A DNA stretch of 64,000 nucleotides. It comes from Agreia sp. Leaf210 (GTDB lineage: Bacteria > Actinomycetota > Actinomycetes > Actinomycetales > Microbacteriaceae). Shown here in pieces: positions 21,254 through 29,431 of the stretch; position 1 is the stretch's first letter, and every line of letters begins with the position of its first letter. The stretch lies in NCBI RefSeq assembly GCF_001421485.1, contig NZ_LMKK01000003.1, forward strand, positions 744,001-808,000. Direction: 5' to 3'. The position numbers were made by a program, and so were the translations under genes. Under the pieces are notes generated by a model that saw nothing but the letters and a program-made list of their open reading frames with translations, was not told the DNA's origin and did not search any database.

Positions 21254-21279
21254 CTCCACGTTACTCCACTTCACACCAC
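21254..21279 (-). promoter_or_regulatory. MraZ-box-like triple direct repeat
   Basis: On the minus strand GTGGTG, GTGGAG and GTGGAG are spaced exactly 10 bases apart (start to start), 43-68 bases before the mraZ ATG. MraZ is known to bind short G-rich direct repeats with about one helical turn spacing upstream of its own gene, so this is very probably its operator. Confidence 0.7.
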
Positions 21280-21287
21280 CAAACAAC

Positions 21288-21347
21288 GGAATTATCCGAT
21301 CGAAGCCGTGAATCGGCCCAGACTCCGGCGGGATTACGGGAATTATC
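21288..21347 (-). promoter_or_regulatory. mraZ promoter region with repeated GATAATTCC
   Basis: The 9-mer GATAATTCC occurs on the minus strand at 21288-21296 and again at 21339-21347. The inner copy, 8 bases upstream of the MraZ repeats, could be a -10 box (GATAAT). I see no good -35 partner. The identical pair could mark two promoters or a second regulator site. Confidence 0.35.
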
Positions 21348-21438
21348 TGAGTGGAGGGAAATGGAGGGCTTTCGGCGTTTCGAGAGCGATTCATGCCGCG
21401 CGCAGGAGGAAAACTCGTGCCCATAGGAGAGGAACGAC

Positions 21439-21474
21439 AAAAAAAAGGGGGCCGACCCGAAGGTCGGCCCCCTT
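21439..21474 (-). terminator. Rho-independent terminator after the DUF3040 gene
   Basis: A perfect 11-bp stem (21447-21457 with 21462-21472) and a CGAA tetraloop are followed on the minus strand by eight T residues (A-run 21439-21446). It stops transcription of the DUF3040 gene before the mraZ promoter. Confidence 0.93.
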
Positions 21475-21506
21475 GTGTGGAGGTGTGTGGAGAAGCGGCT
21501 CTGGGC

Positions 21507-21893
21507 CTACTCCTCGCGATCTTGGCGCTTATCCCAACGATCGTTGAGCTTGTCCATCAGATTGGTCTTGTTGGATGCGGAAGCGTTGGGCGATGAACCG
21601 GTGCGTGGGCCCGAGGCCGGACGGGCTGCTGATGACGTCGAGGGCCGGAGAGCCAGGAGCACCCCGGCGAACATTCCCACGAAGCCCACCAGGCCGACGA
21701 TCAGGAGGTGGGTGATGACGCCCACGATGACGACGACGAGGCCCGCGATGGCGAGGAGGATGCCCAGAACGAGCGCGCCGTAGTTGAGTCTGCCTCTACC
21801 GGCGTTGACCGCCGAGACGAAATCGGCATCGTTGTGATAGAGACTGCGCTCCATCTCATCTAGAAGCTTCTGCTCCTGCTCGGAAAGCGGCAT
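21507..21893 (-). CDS. DUF3040 membrane protein
   Basis: 128-residue actinobacterial protein: conserved N-terminus [22 protein letters not shown], two adjacent membrane spans (about 37-58 and 62-82), and a hydrophilic Ser/Ala-rich cytoplasmic tail. Function unknown; the family commonly sits upstream of mraZ in actinobacteria. ATG 21893 is chosen because the family begins MPLSE; the open frame reaches 21953. Its own terminator separates it from the dcw operon. Confidence 0.88.
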   Translation of the reverse strand: MPLSEQEQKLLDEMERSLYHNDADFVSAVNAGRGRLNYGALVLGILLAIAGLVVVIVGVITHLLIVGLVGFVGMFAGVLLALRPSTSSAARPASGPRTGSSPNASASNKTNLMDKLNDRWDKRQDREE

Positions 21894-21958
21894 CCTATTC
21901 ACCTCAGGCTCTGTCACACGCGTCGTTCTTGAAGCGATTGTAGTGCCCAGCATCTGGC

Positions 21959-21964
21959 TAGGCT
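21959..21964 (+). promoter_or_regulatory. -10 box for a leaderless polyprenyl synthase transcript
   Basis: TAGGCT lies 6 nt before GTG 21971, and no Shine-Dalgarno sequence is seen. This spacing puts the transcription start on the start codon. Confidence 0.5.
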
Positions 21965-21970
21965 AGGTGC

Positions 21971-23062
21971 GTGATACAAAGCACGCACCTGGTAAGCCGG
22001 GTCGACACCGAAATCGCCGAGTTTCTCGCCTCTCGTGAACCTATTCTCGCCGCTGTCGCGGACGAACTGTCCGCGTTCACGGATTTCTCCCGGGATCTTC
22101 TCAGCGGCGGCAAACGGTTCCGCGCACGATTCTGCATCGCCGGGTGGCAGGCGACGTCGGACGGCACTGATTCCGCGCAGGAACGAGCGGTGATCACCCT
22201 GGCGGCAGCCCTCGAGGTCTTCCACGCCGCGGCACTCGTGCACGACGACATCATCGACAACTCGGATACGCGCCGAGGCATGCCCGCGGCGCATGTGCGA
22301 TTCGCCGCTCTTCACCGAGATCAGCAGTTCGTCGGCTCGGCCGACACGTTCGGCCGCGCCAGCGCTATCCTGCACGGCGACCTTCTTCTGGGATGGAGTG
22401 ACGAGCTCGTCGACGCCGCGTTGGACCTCCTCGTCGATCAAGACGACGCACGATCGACGCGCGCGGAGTTCAATCGCATGCGCACCGAGGTCACCGTCGG
22501 CCAATACCTCGACATCTTGGAGGAGAACGCCTGGCCCACCGTGCCGGAGAGCGACACGATTCGTCGCGCGGAACGCGTGATGACTTTCAAGTCGGCCAAG
22601 TACAGCGTCGAAGCACCCCTCGCGCTGGGTGCCCTGATCGGTGGCGGCTCTGCGACGCACGTCTCGGCGCTACGGGCGTTCGGACTCCCGCTCGGGCTCG
22701 CGTTCCAGCTTCGAGACGATGTTCTGGGAGTCTTCGGCGACGCGGCCATCACGGGAAAACCCGCTGGCGATGATGTGCGCGAGGGAAAGCGCACGGTTCT
22801 GGTCGCGCTTGCCCGTCAGGGCATGACTGCCTCTCAGCGAGAGGCGTTCGACGACGCGCTCGGTCGACCGGAACTCGACGACGCCGCCATCGCCGACCTG
22901 CAGCGGCAGATCGAGCTCACGGGGGCACTCGAGAGCGCCGAGCGATCGATCTCGGCGTACACCGCCGAGGCGTTGAAGGCGCTTCAGGCCGCACACCTCG
23001 ACGCTCACGCCACGGAGGAACTGGAGGAGCTGGCTCGGCTTCTCACCGAGCGCTCGTCCTGA
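21971..23062 (+). CDS. Polyprenyl (geranylgeranyl-type) diphosphate synthase
   Basis: Trans-prenyltransferase that elongates allylic diphosphates with IPP. The first Asp-rich motif is DDIID (92-96) in HAAALVHDDIIDNSDTRRG (shown in part), GGKRFRAR binds IPP, and the second Asp motif is LRDDVLGVFGD, where the last Asp is replaced by Gly as in many actinobacterial IdsA enzymes. 363 residues. Chain length cannot be fixed from sequence; the homologue beside Rv2175c/pknL in mycobacteria is IdsA2-like. The product could serve carotenoid, menaquinone or polyprenyl lipid synthesis. Confidence 0.93.
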   Translation: MIQSTHLVSRVDTEIAEFLASREPILAAVADELSAFTDFSRDLLSGGKRFRARFCIAGWQATSDGTDSAQERAVITLAAALEVFHAAALVHDDIIDNSDTRRGMPAAHVRFAALHRDQQFVGSADTFGRASAILHGDLLLGWSDELVDAALDLLVDQDDARSTRAEFNRMRTEVTVGQYLDILEENAWPTVPESDTIRRAERVMTFKSAKYSVEAPLALGALIGGGSATHVSALRAFGLPLGLAFQLRDDVLGVFGDAAITGKPAGDDVREGKRTVLVALARQGMTASQREAFDDALGRPELDDAAIADLQRQIELTGALESAERSISAYTAEALKALQAAHLDAHATEELEELARLLTERSS

Positions 23063-23073
23063 GCATCCATGGA

Positions 23074-23415
23074 TCAGGCGAGAGCCTGGGCCACCCGACG
23101 CACTTCGGCCTTGCGGCCGGCGAGCAGGGCATCGATGGGAGCGACACCCAGCGACTCCTCTTCTTCGAGCAACCACTGCATCGCCTCATCGGGCACGAAT
23201 CCGGAGTCGAGGAGCACGATGATCGTGCCCTTCAACTCGGGAAGGGGCTCGCCGTCGCGAATGAACACATCCGGCACGACGAGGACTTTGTCGCGCCGGG
23301 TTGCGAGCAGCGAGTGCTCTTCGATCATCTTGCGGACGCGACCCGGGGTTGAGCCGAAGATCTCGGCCACGTCGGGAATGGTCAACCAGGTTCTTGCGGG
23401 GGTGTTTTCACTCAC
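23074..23415 (-). CDS. Rv2175c-family winged-helix DNA-binding protein
   Basis: Small DNA-binding protein; in mycobacteria the homologue is phosphorylated by PknL, encoded next to it. The HTH is LTIPDVAEIFGSTPGRVRKMIEEHSLLA (about 10-37, quoted in part as WLTIPDVAEIF) and the C-terminal half (GFVPDEAMQWLLEEE, LAGRKAEVRRVAQALA) matches the Rv2175c C-terminal domain. GTG 23415 gives MSENTPARTWLTIP, 113 residues; a longer frame reaches 23481 but the extra residues are not family-like. It converges on the polyprenyl synthase and is divergent from the LysM gene. Confidence 0.9.
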   Translation of the reverse strand: MSENTPARTWLTIPDVAEIFGSTPGRVRKMIEEHSLLATRRDKVLVVPDVFIRDGEPLPELKGTIIVLLDSGFVPDEAMQWLLEEEESLGVAPIDALLAGRKAEVRRVAQALA

Positions 23416-23578
23416 GTACCAAGCCTGCCACGATCGGGGCCGCGCCCGGCACCCTGGCGCCGATATCGCATCGTTATCCACGACACGATCGACGCTTGAT
23501 CAGATCGTTGACGATCACGGGCATCCGTGGAACTGTTGACGCACGGACGAAACGAGACTTGCGAGGTGCACGGCCGCT

Positions 23579-23986
23579 ATGACGAGGTTGCCGAGCCGCC
23601 CTGGCGGACGAGCACGGCCCCAACCTCGGTCGCTCATCGCGCTGGTCGCCGTTCCGTTCGTTCTCCTGGGTCTTGCCGCCTCGAAGGTCGCTGCATCGTC
23701 GAATCGCCGTCGAGACCGGACCCCGGTCGAGGAGTCAGCCGCGAAGAGTGCAGAAGCGACGCAATCACCATCGGTGGAGCCGTCGTATCGCGTCGAATTG
23801 GGTGACACCGTCAGCGAGATCGCCATTCGCCACGGCCTGCCGACCGCCCACGTGCTTGCCCAGAACGGCCTGAGCTGGAAAACCCCCATTTTCCCCGGCC
23901 AGATGCTCCGTCTCGAGCCGATCCCGGACGATCTCGAATGGCCGGCCGCGGAAGCCTCGGACAAACGCGACCCGCGCGTCGACTGA
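23579..23986 (+). CDS. Membrane-anchored LysM protein
   Basis: 135 residues: basic N-terminus, one membrane segment (about 19-38), a charged linker, then a single LysM domain at about 70-114 (YRVELGDTVSEIAIRHGLPT) that binds peptidoglycan GlcNAc. No catalytic domain. It probably tethers to the wall. A GAGGTG ribosome site precedes ATG 23579. It lies between the Rv2175c-like gene and the PASTA kinase, so a role in wall sensing is possible but not shown. Confidence 0.85.
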   Translation: MTRLPSRPGGRARPQPRSLIALVAVPFVLLGLAASKVAASSNRRRDRTPVEESAAKSAEATQSPSVEPSYRVELGDTVSEIAIRHGLPTAHVLAQNGLSWKTPIFPGQMLRLEPIPDDLEWPAAEASDKRDPRVD

Positions 23987-24058
23987 TCACCCGCGCAACC
24001 AGAACGGCGGGTCTCGATCTTCGTGGTGTCTATGCCGACTTCCTCGGCCACTGCTCTC

Positions 24059-24064
24059 TAAACT
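24059..24064 (+). promoter_or_regulatory. -10 box for leaderless pknL transcript
   Basis: TAAACT is 6 nt upstream of GTG 24071 without a ribosome-binding site, the layout of leaderless actinobacterial mRNAs. Confidence 0.5.
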
Positions 24065-24070
24065 TCATTC

Positions 24071-26059
24071 GTGACCACCGCGCCCACTGACCCTATGATC
24101 GGACGTCTCATCGACGGTCGGTACCAGGTGCGGTCGCGGATCGCTCGCGGAGGCATGGCCACCGTCTACCTCGCGACAGACCTCCGACTCGAGCGCCGCG
24201 TCGCCATCAAGATCATGCACGGCCACCTGGCCGACGAGTCCAACTTCAAAGAGCGCTTCGTGCAGGAGGCTCGCTCCGCGGCGCGGCTCGCGCACCCCAA
24301 CGTCGTCAACGTCTTCGATCAGGGACAGGACTCGGACATGGCGTACCTCGTCATGGAGTACCTGCCGGGCATGACGCTCCGCGACCTGCTCAAAGACTAT
24401 GGAACGCTCACCACCGAGCAGACCCTCGACATCATGGATGCCGTTCTCGGCGGGCTCGCCGCCGCGCACAAGGCCGGTATCGTGCACCGCGACCTCAAAC
24501 CCGAGAACGTTCTCCTGGCGGATGACGGCCGGATCAAGATCGGCGACTTCGGACTCTCGAGGGCGACCTCGGCCAATACGGCCACCGGCCAGGCGCTGCT
24601 CGGAACGATCGCGTACCTCTCCCCCGAGCTGCTGACCCGCGGCACAGCCGATGCACGAAGCGACATCTATGCCGCCGGCATCATGATGTACGAGATGCTC
24701 ACCGGCGCGCAGCCGTTCGTCGGCGATCAGCCCATGCAGATCGCCTTCCAACACGCCAACGACCAGGTTCCCCGGCCGAGCGCCGTGAATCCCTCTGTAC
24801 CGCGCGATCTCGACGACCTCGTGCTGTGGGCGACGGCGAAAGACCCTGTCGACCGTCCGACCGACGGCCGCGCCATGCTCGAACAGCTTCGCCTCACCGA
24901 GCAGAGCATGTCGGCCACCCAGGCGGCGACGACGGGCATCCAGCGCACCGTGGTGATGCCCGCGGCTCTCACCCCCGACATGACCTCAGCACAGACCCAG
25001 GCCTTTCAGAAGACCGGAATGACCTCGGCGCTGACCACTCCGACACGCGCTCCCGCGCCGCAGAGGGCACCTCGCACGGCGGCCCCCCAGAGCGCCGTCG
25101 CCTCGGCACCCGCCGCTCGTCTGAAAGCCTCATCCGCCGTTCGCCGCCGCCGTGGTTTCTGGCTGGTCGGCATCGTGATCCTCCTCGTCGCCCTGGCCGG
25201 CGGCACCGGGTGGTATTTCGGCATCGGTCCGGGGGCGCAGCTGACGATCCCCGACGTGGCCGGTCAAGCGCCAGACGCGGCGCAGTCCACCCTCGAGGAG
25301 CTCGGCGTCGTGGTGACCCGGGCCGATCAGTCGAGCGTGACTGTTCCTGCGGGCACGGTCATCGGCACGGATCCCTCATCTGGTGCTCACGTGGCGCGCG
25401 ACTCGACGGTCAGCGTCATCGTGTCTACCGGTCCAGCGCAGTTACCGCTCCCCCAGCTGATCGGCGCCGATAAGGCCGCCGCGCAACAGGCCATCGAGCA
25501 GGCGAAGTTCACCCTCGGAAGCGAGTCGCAGGTCTTCTCCAGCGATGCCGCGGCCGGAATAGTCCTCGACGCGTACAACGTCGATGGCGCGAGCCTCGCG
25601 ACCAACGGGTCGACCGAGGGAGTGCTCTACAGCGAGGCACAACCGATCTCACTCCTAGTGTCCGCCGGTGCGATCCCCGACGTCTCCGACAAGACCGTCG
25701 ACGAAGCCACGGCGACCCTGCAGGCGGTCGGTCTCGCCGCCGCCGCAGGCGAGCAGGTCTACAGCGAATCGATCAAGGAGGGCAAGGTGATCCAGGCGAT
25801 CGCACCCTCCGACACCGTGCGCCCCGGAGATACGATGTCGCTCCAGATCTCCCGAGGTCCCGAGCCGGTCACCGTTCCCGACGTCGTCGGCAAACCGTGG
25901 ATCGACGCCAAATCGATTCTGGTCGCAGCCGGCTTCGATCTCAGCTACCCGGCCGGCGCGGACATCGTCCCGGCGCTCGTGACCGTCACGGCGACGAACC
26001 CGGTCGCCGGCACGAGCGTTCCGCGTGGATCCAAGTTGACGGTCAGCGTCAGCTTCTAG
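24071..26059 (+). CDS. pknL: Ser/Thr protein kinase with four PASTA domains (PknL-like)
   Basis: Transmembrane Hanks-type kinase. Glycine loop IARGGMATVY, ATP lysine Lys47, HRDLKPEN (139-146), DFG (159-161) and a Ser/Thr-rich activation loop are present. After a linker comes one membrane span near 360-382 and an extracellular part with four PASTA repeats (about 390-662) that bind muropeptides or lipid II. 662 residues. Its neighbours (Rv2175c homologue, polyprenyl synthase, DAHP synthase) match the mycobacterial pknL locus, although M. tuberculosis PknL lacks PASTA domains. Likely substrates include the Rv2175c homologue; GarA and DivIVA in this window are substrates of related kinases. Confidence 0.92.
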   Translation: MTTAPTDPMIGRLIDGRYQVRSRIARGGMATVYLATDLRLERRVAIKIMHGHLADESNFKERFVQEARSAARLAHPNVVNVFDQGQDSDMAYLVMEYLPGMTLRDLLKDYGTLTTEQTLDIMDAVLGGLAAAHKAGIVHRDLKPENVLLADDGRIKIGDFGLSRATSANTATGQALLGTIAYLSPELLTRGTADARSDIYAAGIMMYEMLTGAQPFVGDQPMQIAFQHANDQVPRPSAVNPSVPRDLDDLVLWATAKDPVDRPTDGRAMLEQLRLTEQSMSATQAATTGIQRTVVMPAALTPDMTSAQTQAFQKTGMTSALTTPTRAPAPQRAPRTAAPQSAVASAPAARLKASSAVRRRRGFWLVGIVILLVALAGGTGWYFGIGPGAQLTIPDVAGQAPDAAQSTLEELGVVVTRADQSSVTVPAGTVIGTDPSSGAHVARDSTVSVIVSTGPAQLPLPQLIGADKAAAQQAIEQAKFTLGSESQVFSSDAAAGIVLDAYNVDGASLATNGSTEGVLYSEAQPISLLVSAGAIPDVSDKTVDEATATLQAVGLAAAAGEQVYSESIKEGKVIQAIAPSDTVRPGDTMSLQISRGPEPVTVPDVVGKPWIDAKSILVAAGFDLSYPAGADIVPALVTVTATNPVAGTSVPRGSKLTVSVSF

Positions 26060-26094
26060 GCCACTCGGCCTGACACGACATCGGCGGCGTTAAC

Positions 26095-26141
26095 GCGACG
26101 CGCCCGCCCGGATGCGTGGGGCATCCGGGCGGGCGCGTCGC
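26095..26141. terminator. Bidirectional terminator, perfect 21-bp stem
   Basis: Bases 26095-26115 are the exact reverse complement of 26121-26141, with a 5-base loop. It lies between the converging pknL and aroG genes. There is no long T tract on either side, but stem strength and position make a two-way terminator likely. Confidence 0.85.
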
Positions 26142-26156
26142 CGCCGTCTGGCGCGA

Positions 26157-27536
26157 CTAGGCCTTGCGAGCCTCGCCGAGTTCTTCGGCTACGAGGAACG
26201 CGAGCTCGAGAGACTGCATGTGATTGAGGCGCGGGTCGCACAGAGACTCGTACCGGGTGGCCAGATCGGCCTCGTCGATGTGCTCCGAACCACCGAGGCA
26301 CTCGGTGACGTCGTCGCCCGTGAGCTCGACGTGGATGCCACCGGGGTGGGTGCCCGCGGCACGGTGGGCCTCGAAGAAGCCCTTCACCTCGTCGACGACG
26401 TCGTCGAAACGGCGCGTCTTGTATCCCGTGGGAGTCGTGAGTCCGTTGCCGTGCATCGGATCGGTGACCCACAGCGGCGTCGCATCGGCAGACTTGATCG
26501 TCTCGAGCAGGGGCGGCAGCGCATCGCGGATCTTGCCGGCGCCCATGCGTGTGATGAATGTGAGGCGGCCGGGCTCTCTGTTCGGGTCGAGCTTGTCGAT
26601 GAGACGGAGCATGTCGTCGCCACTCGTGGTGGGGCCGAGCTTCACACCGATCGGGTTGCGCACGCGGCTGAGGAAGTCGACGTGGGCCCCGTCGAGGTCG
26701 CGGGTGCGCTCACCGATCCACAGGAAGTGGCTCGAGGTGTTGTACGGAGTGCCCGTGCGCGAATCGATACGCGTCATGGGGCGCTCGTAGTCGAACAGCA
26801 GCGCCTCGTGGCTCACGAAGAATTCGGTGCGCTTCAGCGCCTCGAAGTCCGCTCCGCAAGCGATCATGAACTTGACGGCGCGGTCGATCTCACGGGCGAG
26901 GTGTTCGTATCTGACGTTGGCCGGGTTCGACGTGAAGCCCTTGTTCCAGTCGTGCACCTGCCTGAGGTCGGCGAAGCCGCCCTGGGTGAAGGCGCGGATC
27001 AGATTGAGGGTCGACGCCGCCGTGTGGTACCCCTGCACGAGTCGACGAGGGTCTGCCTCGCGGGACTCAGGAGTGAAGTCGTATCCATTGACGATGTCGC
27101 CACGGTACGCAGGCAGCGTGACGGATCCTCGCGTCTCGGTGTCGCTCGAGCGCGGCTTGGCGAATTGCCCCGCCATGCGCCCCATCTTGATGACGGGCAT
27201 CGAGGCGCCGTAGGTGAGCACGACGGCCATCTGCAGCACCGTCTTGACCCGGTTGCGGATCTGCTCCGCCGTAGCGCCGGAGAAGGTCTCGGCGCAGTCG
27301 CCTCCTTGGAGGAGGAAGGCCTCTCCACGGGCCGCCACGGCCAGTCTGTCGCGCAGGTTGTCGACCTCGCCCGCGAAGACGAGAGGGGGCAGACCCGCGA
27401 TCTCGGCCGAGGCCGACTCGACGGCCATGCTGTCGGGCCAGCTCGGCTGCTGCTTGACCGGGAGTCCTCGCCAATAGTCCAACCCGGCGATCACAGACTC
27501 ATCTGCTTGAACGACCAGTTCGGTTGGATCTACCAC
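26157..27536 (-). CDS. aroG: Class II 3-deoxy-7-phosphoheptulonate (DAHP) synthase
   Basis: First step of the shikimate pathway: PEP plus erythrose 4-phosphate to DAHP. 459 residues of the class II (plant/mycobacterial) type; the metal-binding Cys81 is in LLQGGDCAETF, and KMGRMAGQFAKPRS, THPGGIHVELTGDDVTECLGG (partial) and LNHMQSLELAF are hallmark blocks. GTG 27536 is the start. In mycobacteria this enzyme also complexes with intracellular chorismate mutase; the chorismate mutase in this window is the secreted type, so it is not the expected partner. Confidence 0.96.
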   Translation of the reverse strand: MVDPTELVVQADESVIAGLDYWRGLPVKQQPSWPDSMAVESASAEIAGLPPLVFAGEVDNLRDRLAVAARGEAFLLQGGDCAETFSGATAEQIRNRVKTVLQMAVVLTYGASMPVIKMGRMAGQFAKPRSSDTETRGSVTLPAYRGDIVNGYDFTPESREADPRRLVQGYHTAASTLNLIRAFTQGGFADLRQVHDWNKGFTSNPANVRYEHLAREIDRAVKFMIACGADFEALKRTEFFVSHEALLFDYERPMTRIDSRTGTPYNTSSHFLWIGERTRDLDGAHVDFLSRVRNPIGVKLGPTTSGDDMLRLIDKLDPNREPGRLTFITRMGAGKIRDALPPLLETIKSADATPLWVTDPMHGNGLTTPTGYKTRRFDDVVDEVKGFFEAHRAAGTHPGGIHVELTGDDVTECLGGSEHIDEADLATRYESLCDPRLNHMQSLELAFLVAEELGEARKA

Positions 27537-27597
27537 GTGAGGGTTTCCGTATCTGTTTCTTTTCGGGTGCGAATCCGGCCATCACGGGCCGGCCGCG

Positions 27598-28287
27598 TCA
27601 ACGGACGACGTTCGTCCGCTTCTCCTTTACCGAAGTCGCGTAGACATCTGCGTATTCCTGGCCCGAGAGCCTCTGCAGTTCGTACATGATCTCGTCGGTG
27701 ACGCTTCGAAGGATGAATCGGTCGGATTCCAACCCCTCGAACCTAGAGAAATCTAGCGGCTCGCCGATGATCACGCCAACTCTCCTGATCTTGGGGACCT
27801 TCGTGCCGATGGCCATGACCTTGTGCGTGTCGATCATGGCGACGGGAATGACCGGAACGCCCGCCTCGAGCACCATCCGCGCCACGCCCGTGCGGCCTCG
27901 GTACATCTTCGCGTCGGGACTCCGCGTGCCCTCGGGGTAGATGCCAAGGAGGTCGCCTCTGCCCAGCACGCCCAGCCCCGTGTTCAGAGAGGCCTCGGAG
28001 GCCTTACCTCCGGAACGGTCGATCGGCAGCTGTCCGGTCGCGAGAAAGAAGCCGCGAACCAGGGCGCCCTTGATTCCCTTGCCCGTGAAGTAGTCGCTCT
28101 TGGCGAGGAATGACACGCGCCGGGACAGCACGAGGGGAAGGATCACCGAGTCGATGAACGACAGGTGATTGCTCGCCAGGATCGCTCCGCCCGTGCGGGG
28201 CACGTTCTCGAGTCCTCTGATCCAGGGGCGGAACACCGTGAGCACGATCGGCCCGGCGATCAGGTTCTTCATGATCCAGTAGAACAT
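27598..28287 (-). CDS. plsC: 1-acyl-sn-glycerol-3-phosphate acyltransferase
   Basis: Membrane-associated PlsC-family enzyme making phosphatidic acid. Motif I is SNHLSFIDS (the family NHxxxxD), motif III is YPEGTRSPD, motif II QLPIDRSGGKAS, and motif IV VIPVAMIDT. 229 residues. ATG 28287 is chosen because the protein aligns from FYWIMKNLIAGP; the longer open frame is the kinase-gene shadow. It follows the ROK kinase by 14 bases and precedes aroG by 61. The last codons encode a small 7-bp dyad (27602-27618). Confidence 0.92.
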   Translation of the reverse strand: MFYWIMKNLIAGPIVLTVFRPWIRGLENVPRTGGAILASNHLSFIDSVILPLVLSRRVSFLAKSDYFTGKGIKGALVRGFFLATGQLPIDRSGGKASEASLNTGLGVLGRGDLLGIYPEGTRSPDAKMYRGRTGVARMVLEAGVPVIPVAMIDTHKVMAIGTKVPKIRRVGVIIGEPLDFSRFEGLESDRFILRSVTDEIMYELQRLSGQEYADVYATSVKEKRTNVVR

Positions 28288-28301
28288 CGTGTGCCTTCGG
28301 C

Positions 28302-29249
28302 TCAGATCTGCGCGGCGTAGAGACGTGCGAGGTCGGCGGCGCCGACGACTCCCGCATCGTTGACGAGTTCGGCGATCCTGAACTCCGGTTCTGGGTGGTA
28401 CCCACGAGCGGGCAGATTGTCGAAGAACGACTGCCGGATGGGATCGAGCAGCAGATCCCCGGCCTGAGCGACTCCCCCGCCGATCACGAAGAGCTGAGGA
28501 TCGAGCACCGCGGCGAGGCTGGCACTCGCCTGCCCGATCCAGTGGCCGAGTTCGCGCAAGGCCGCCAGGGCGCCGGGGTCGCCCGCCTGGATGAGCTCGC
28601 TCACCTCGTGGCCGGTGAGCACGCCCACGCGACTCCGCGCGGCCGCCAACGCGATGCCGATGCCCCCGGCATCCGCCAAGTCGTTCGAGTAGCGCAGGAG
28701 CGCGCGGCCCGAGCCGTACTGCTCGATGCAGCCACGGGCGCCACAGCCGCAGGGCAAGCCGTCGGGAACGACTCTCATGTGCCCGAGCTCGGCGGCGGCG
28801 CCGAATCCGCCTCGGAACATGCGGTCGGACGAGACGATGGCTCCTCCCACTCCGGTACCGATGGTGAGCATGCACATGTCGCTCACGAGTCGGCCCGCGC
28901 CGTAGCGGAACTCCGCCCAACCGGCGGCATTCGCGTCGTTCTCGATGATGACGCGGTAGGGCACCCGACGCTCGAGCTTCTCGCGGAACGGCTCGTTGCG
29001 GTAGCTGATGTTCGGTGCGTAGTACACGGTCGACTGCGCTGCGTCGATGAATCCGGCCGCGGCCACGCCCACGGCTGCCACGTCGTAGCCCTCGGCCAGT
29101 TGGGTGATCATCGCGACCACCGAATCCTCGATGTTCTGGATGTCGACGGCCTGGGTGGGGCGACGGTCGAAGCGCACGATCTGTCCGAGGTCGTCGACCA
29201 GCGCGCCGGCGATCTTGGTTCCGCCGATGTCGATGCCGATGGCGTGCAT
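28302..29249 (-). CDS. glk: ROK-family glucokinase
   Basis: Phosphorylates glucose (or a related sugar). ATP site GIDIGGTKIAGAL at 5-17; catalytic Asp in IENDANAAGWAE; the ROK zinc site is visible as GHMRVV followed by PCGCGARGCIEQYGSG. 315 residues. ATG 29249 has GAAGGG upstream. It is divergent from the acyl-CoA ligase, with a 182-base shared promoter region in which TACACT (minus strand, about 29335-29340) may be a -10 box. Confidence 0.92.
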   Translation of the reverse strand: MHAIGIDIGGTKIAGALVDDLGQIVRFDRRPTQAVDIQNIEDSVVAMITQLAEGYDVAAVGVAAAGFIDAAQSTVYYAPNISYRNEPFREKLERRVPYRVIIENDANAAGWAEFRYGAGRLVSDMCMLTIGTGVGGAIVSSDRMFRGGFGAAAELGHMRVVPDGLPCGCGARGCIEQYGSGRALLRYSNDLADAGGIGIALAAARSRVGVLTGHEVSELIQAGDPGALAALRELGHWIGQASASLAAVLDPQLFVIGGGVAQAGDLLLDPIRQSFFDNLPARGYHPEPEFRIAELVNDAGVVGAADLARLYAAQI

Positions 29250-29431
29250 TGAATCCGTGCCCTTCCACGTCGCCGGCCGCTCGGCGAAGACGTCGCTTAC
29301 GATGCGCGTTCCGACAAAGGATCGAATGCGCCAAGTAGAGTGTAGTTATCCGGCGCCGATCAGCACCATTTGGCCGGAGCATCGGCCTCAAGCGCCGACG
29401 AGCACATAGACCTGTTGACGAAGGAGTTGAC

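Noticed and set aside
23470-23485. DnaA-box-like TTATCCACG, hinting at an origin
   Set aside because: A single 8/9 match with no cluster, no AT-rich unwinding region, and no dnaA/dnaN neighbours.
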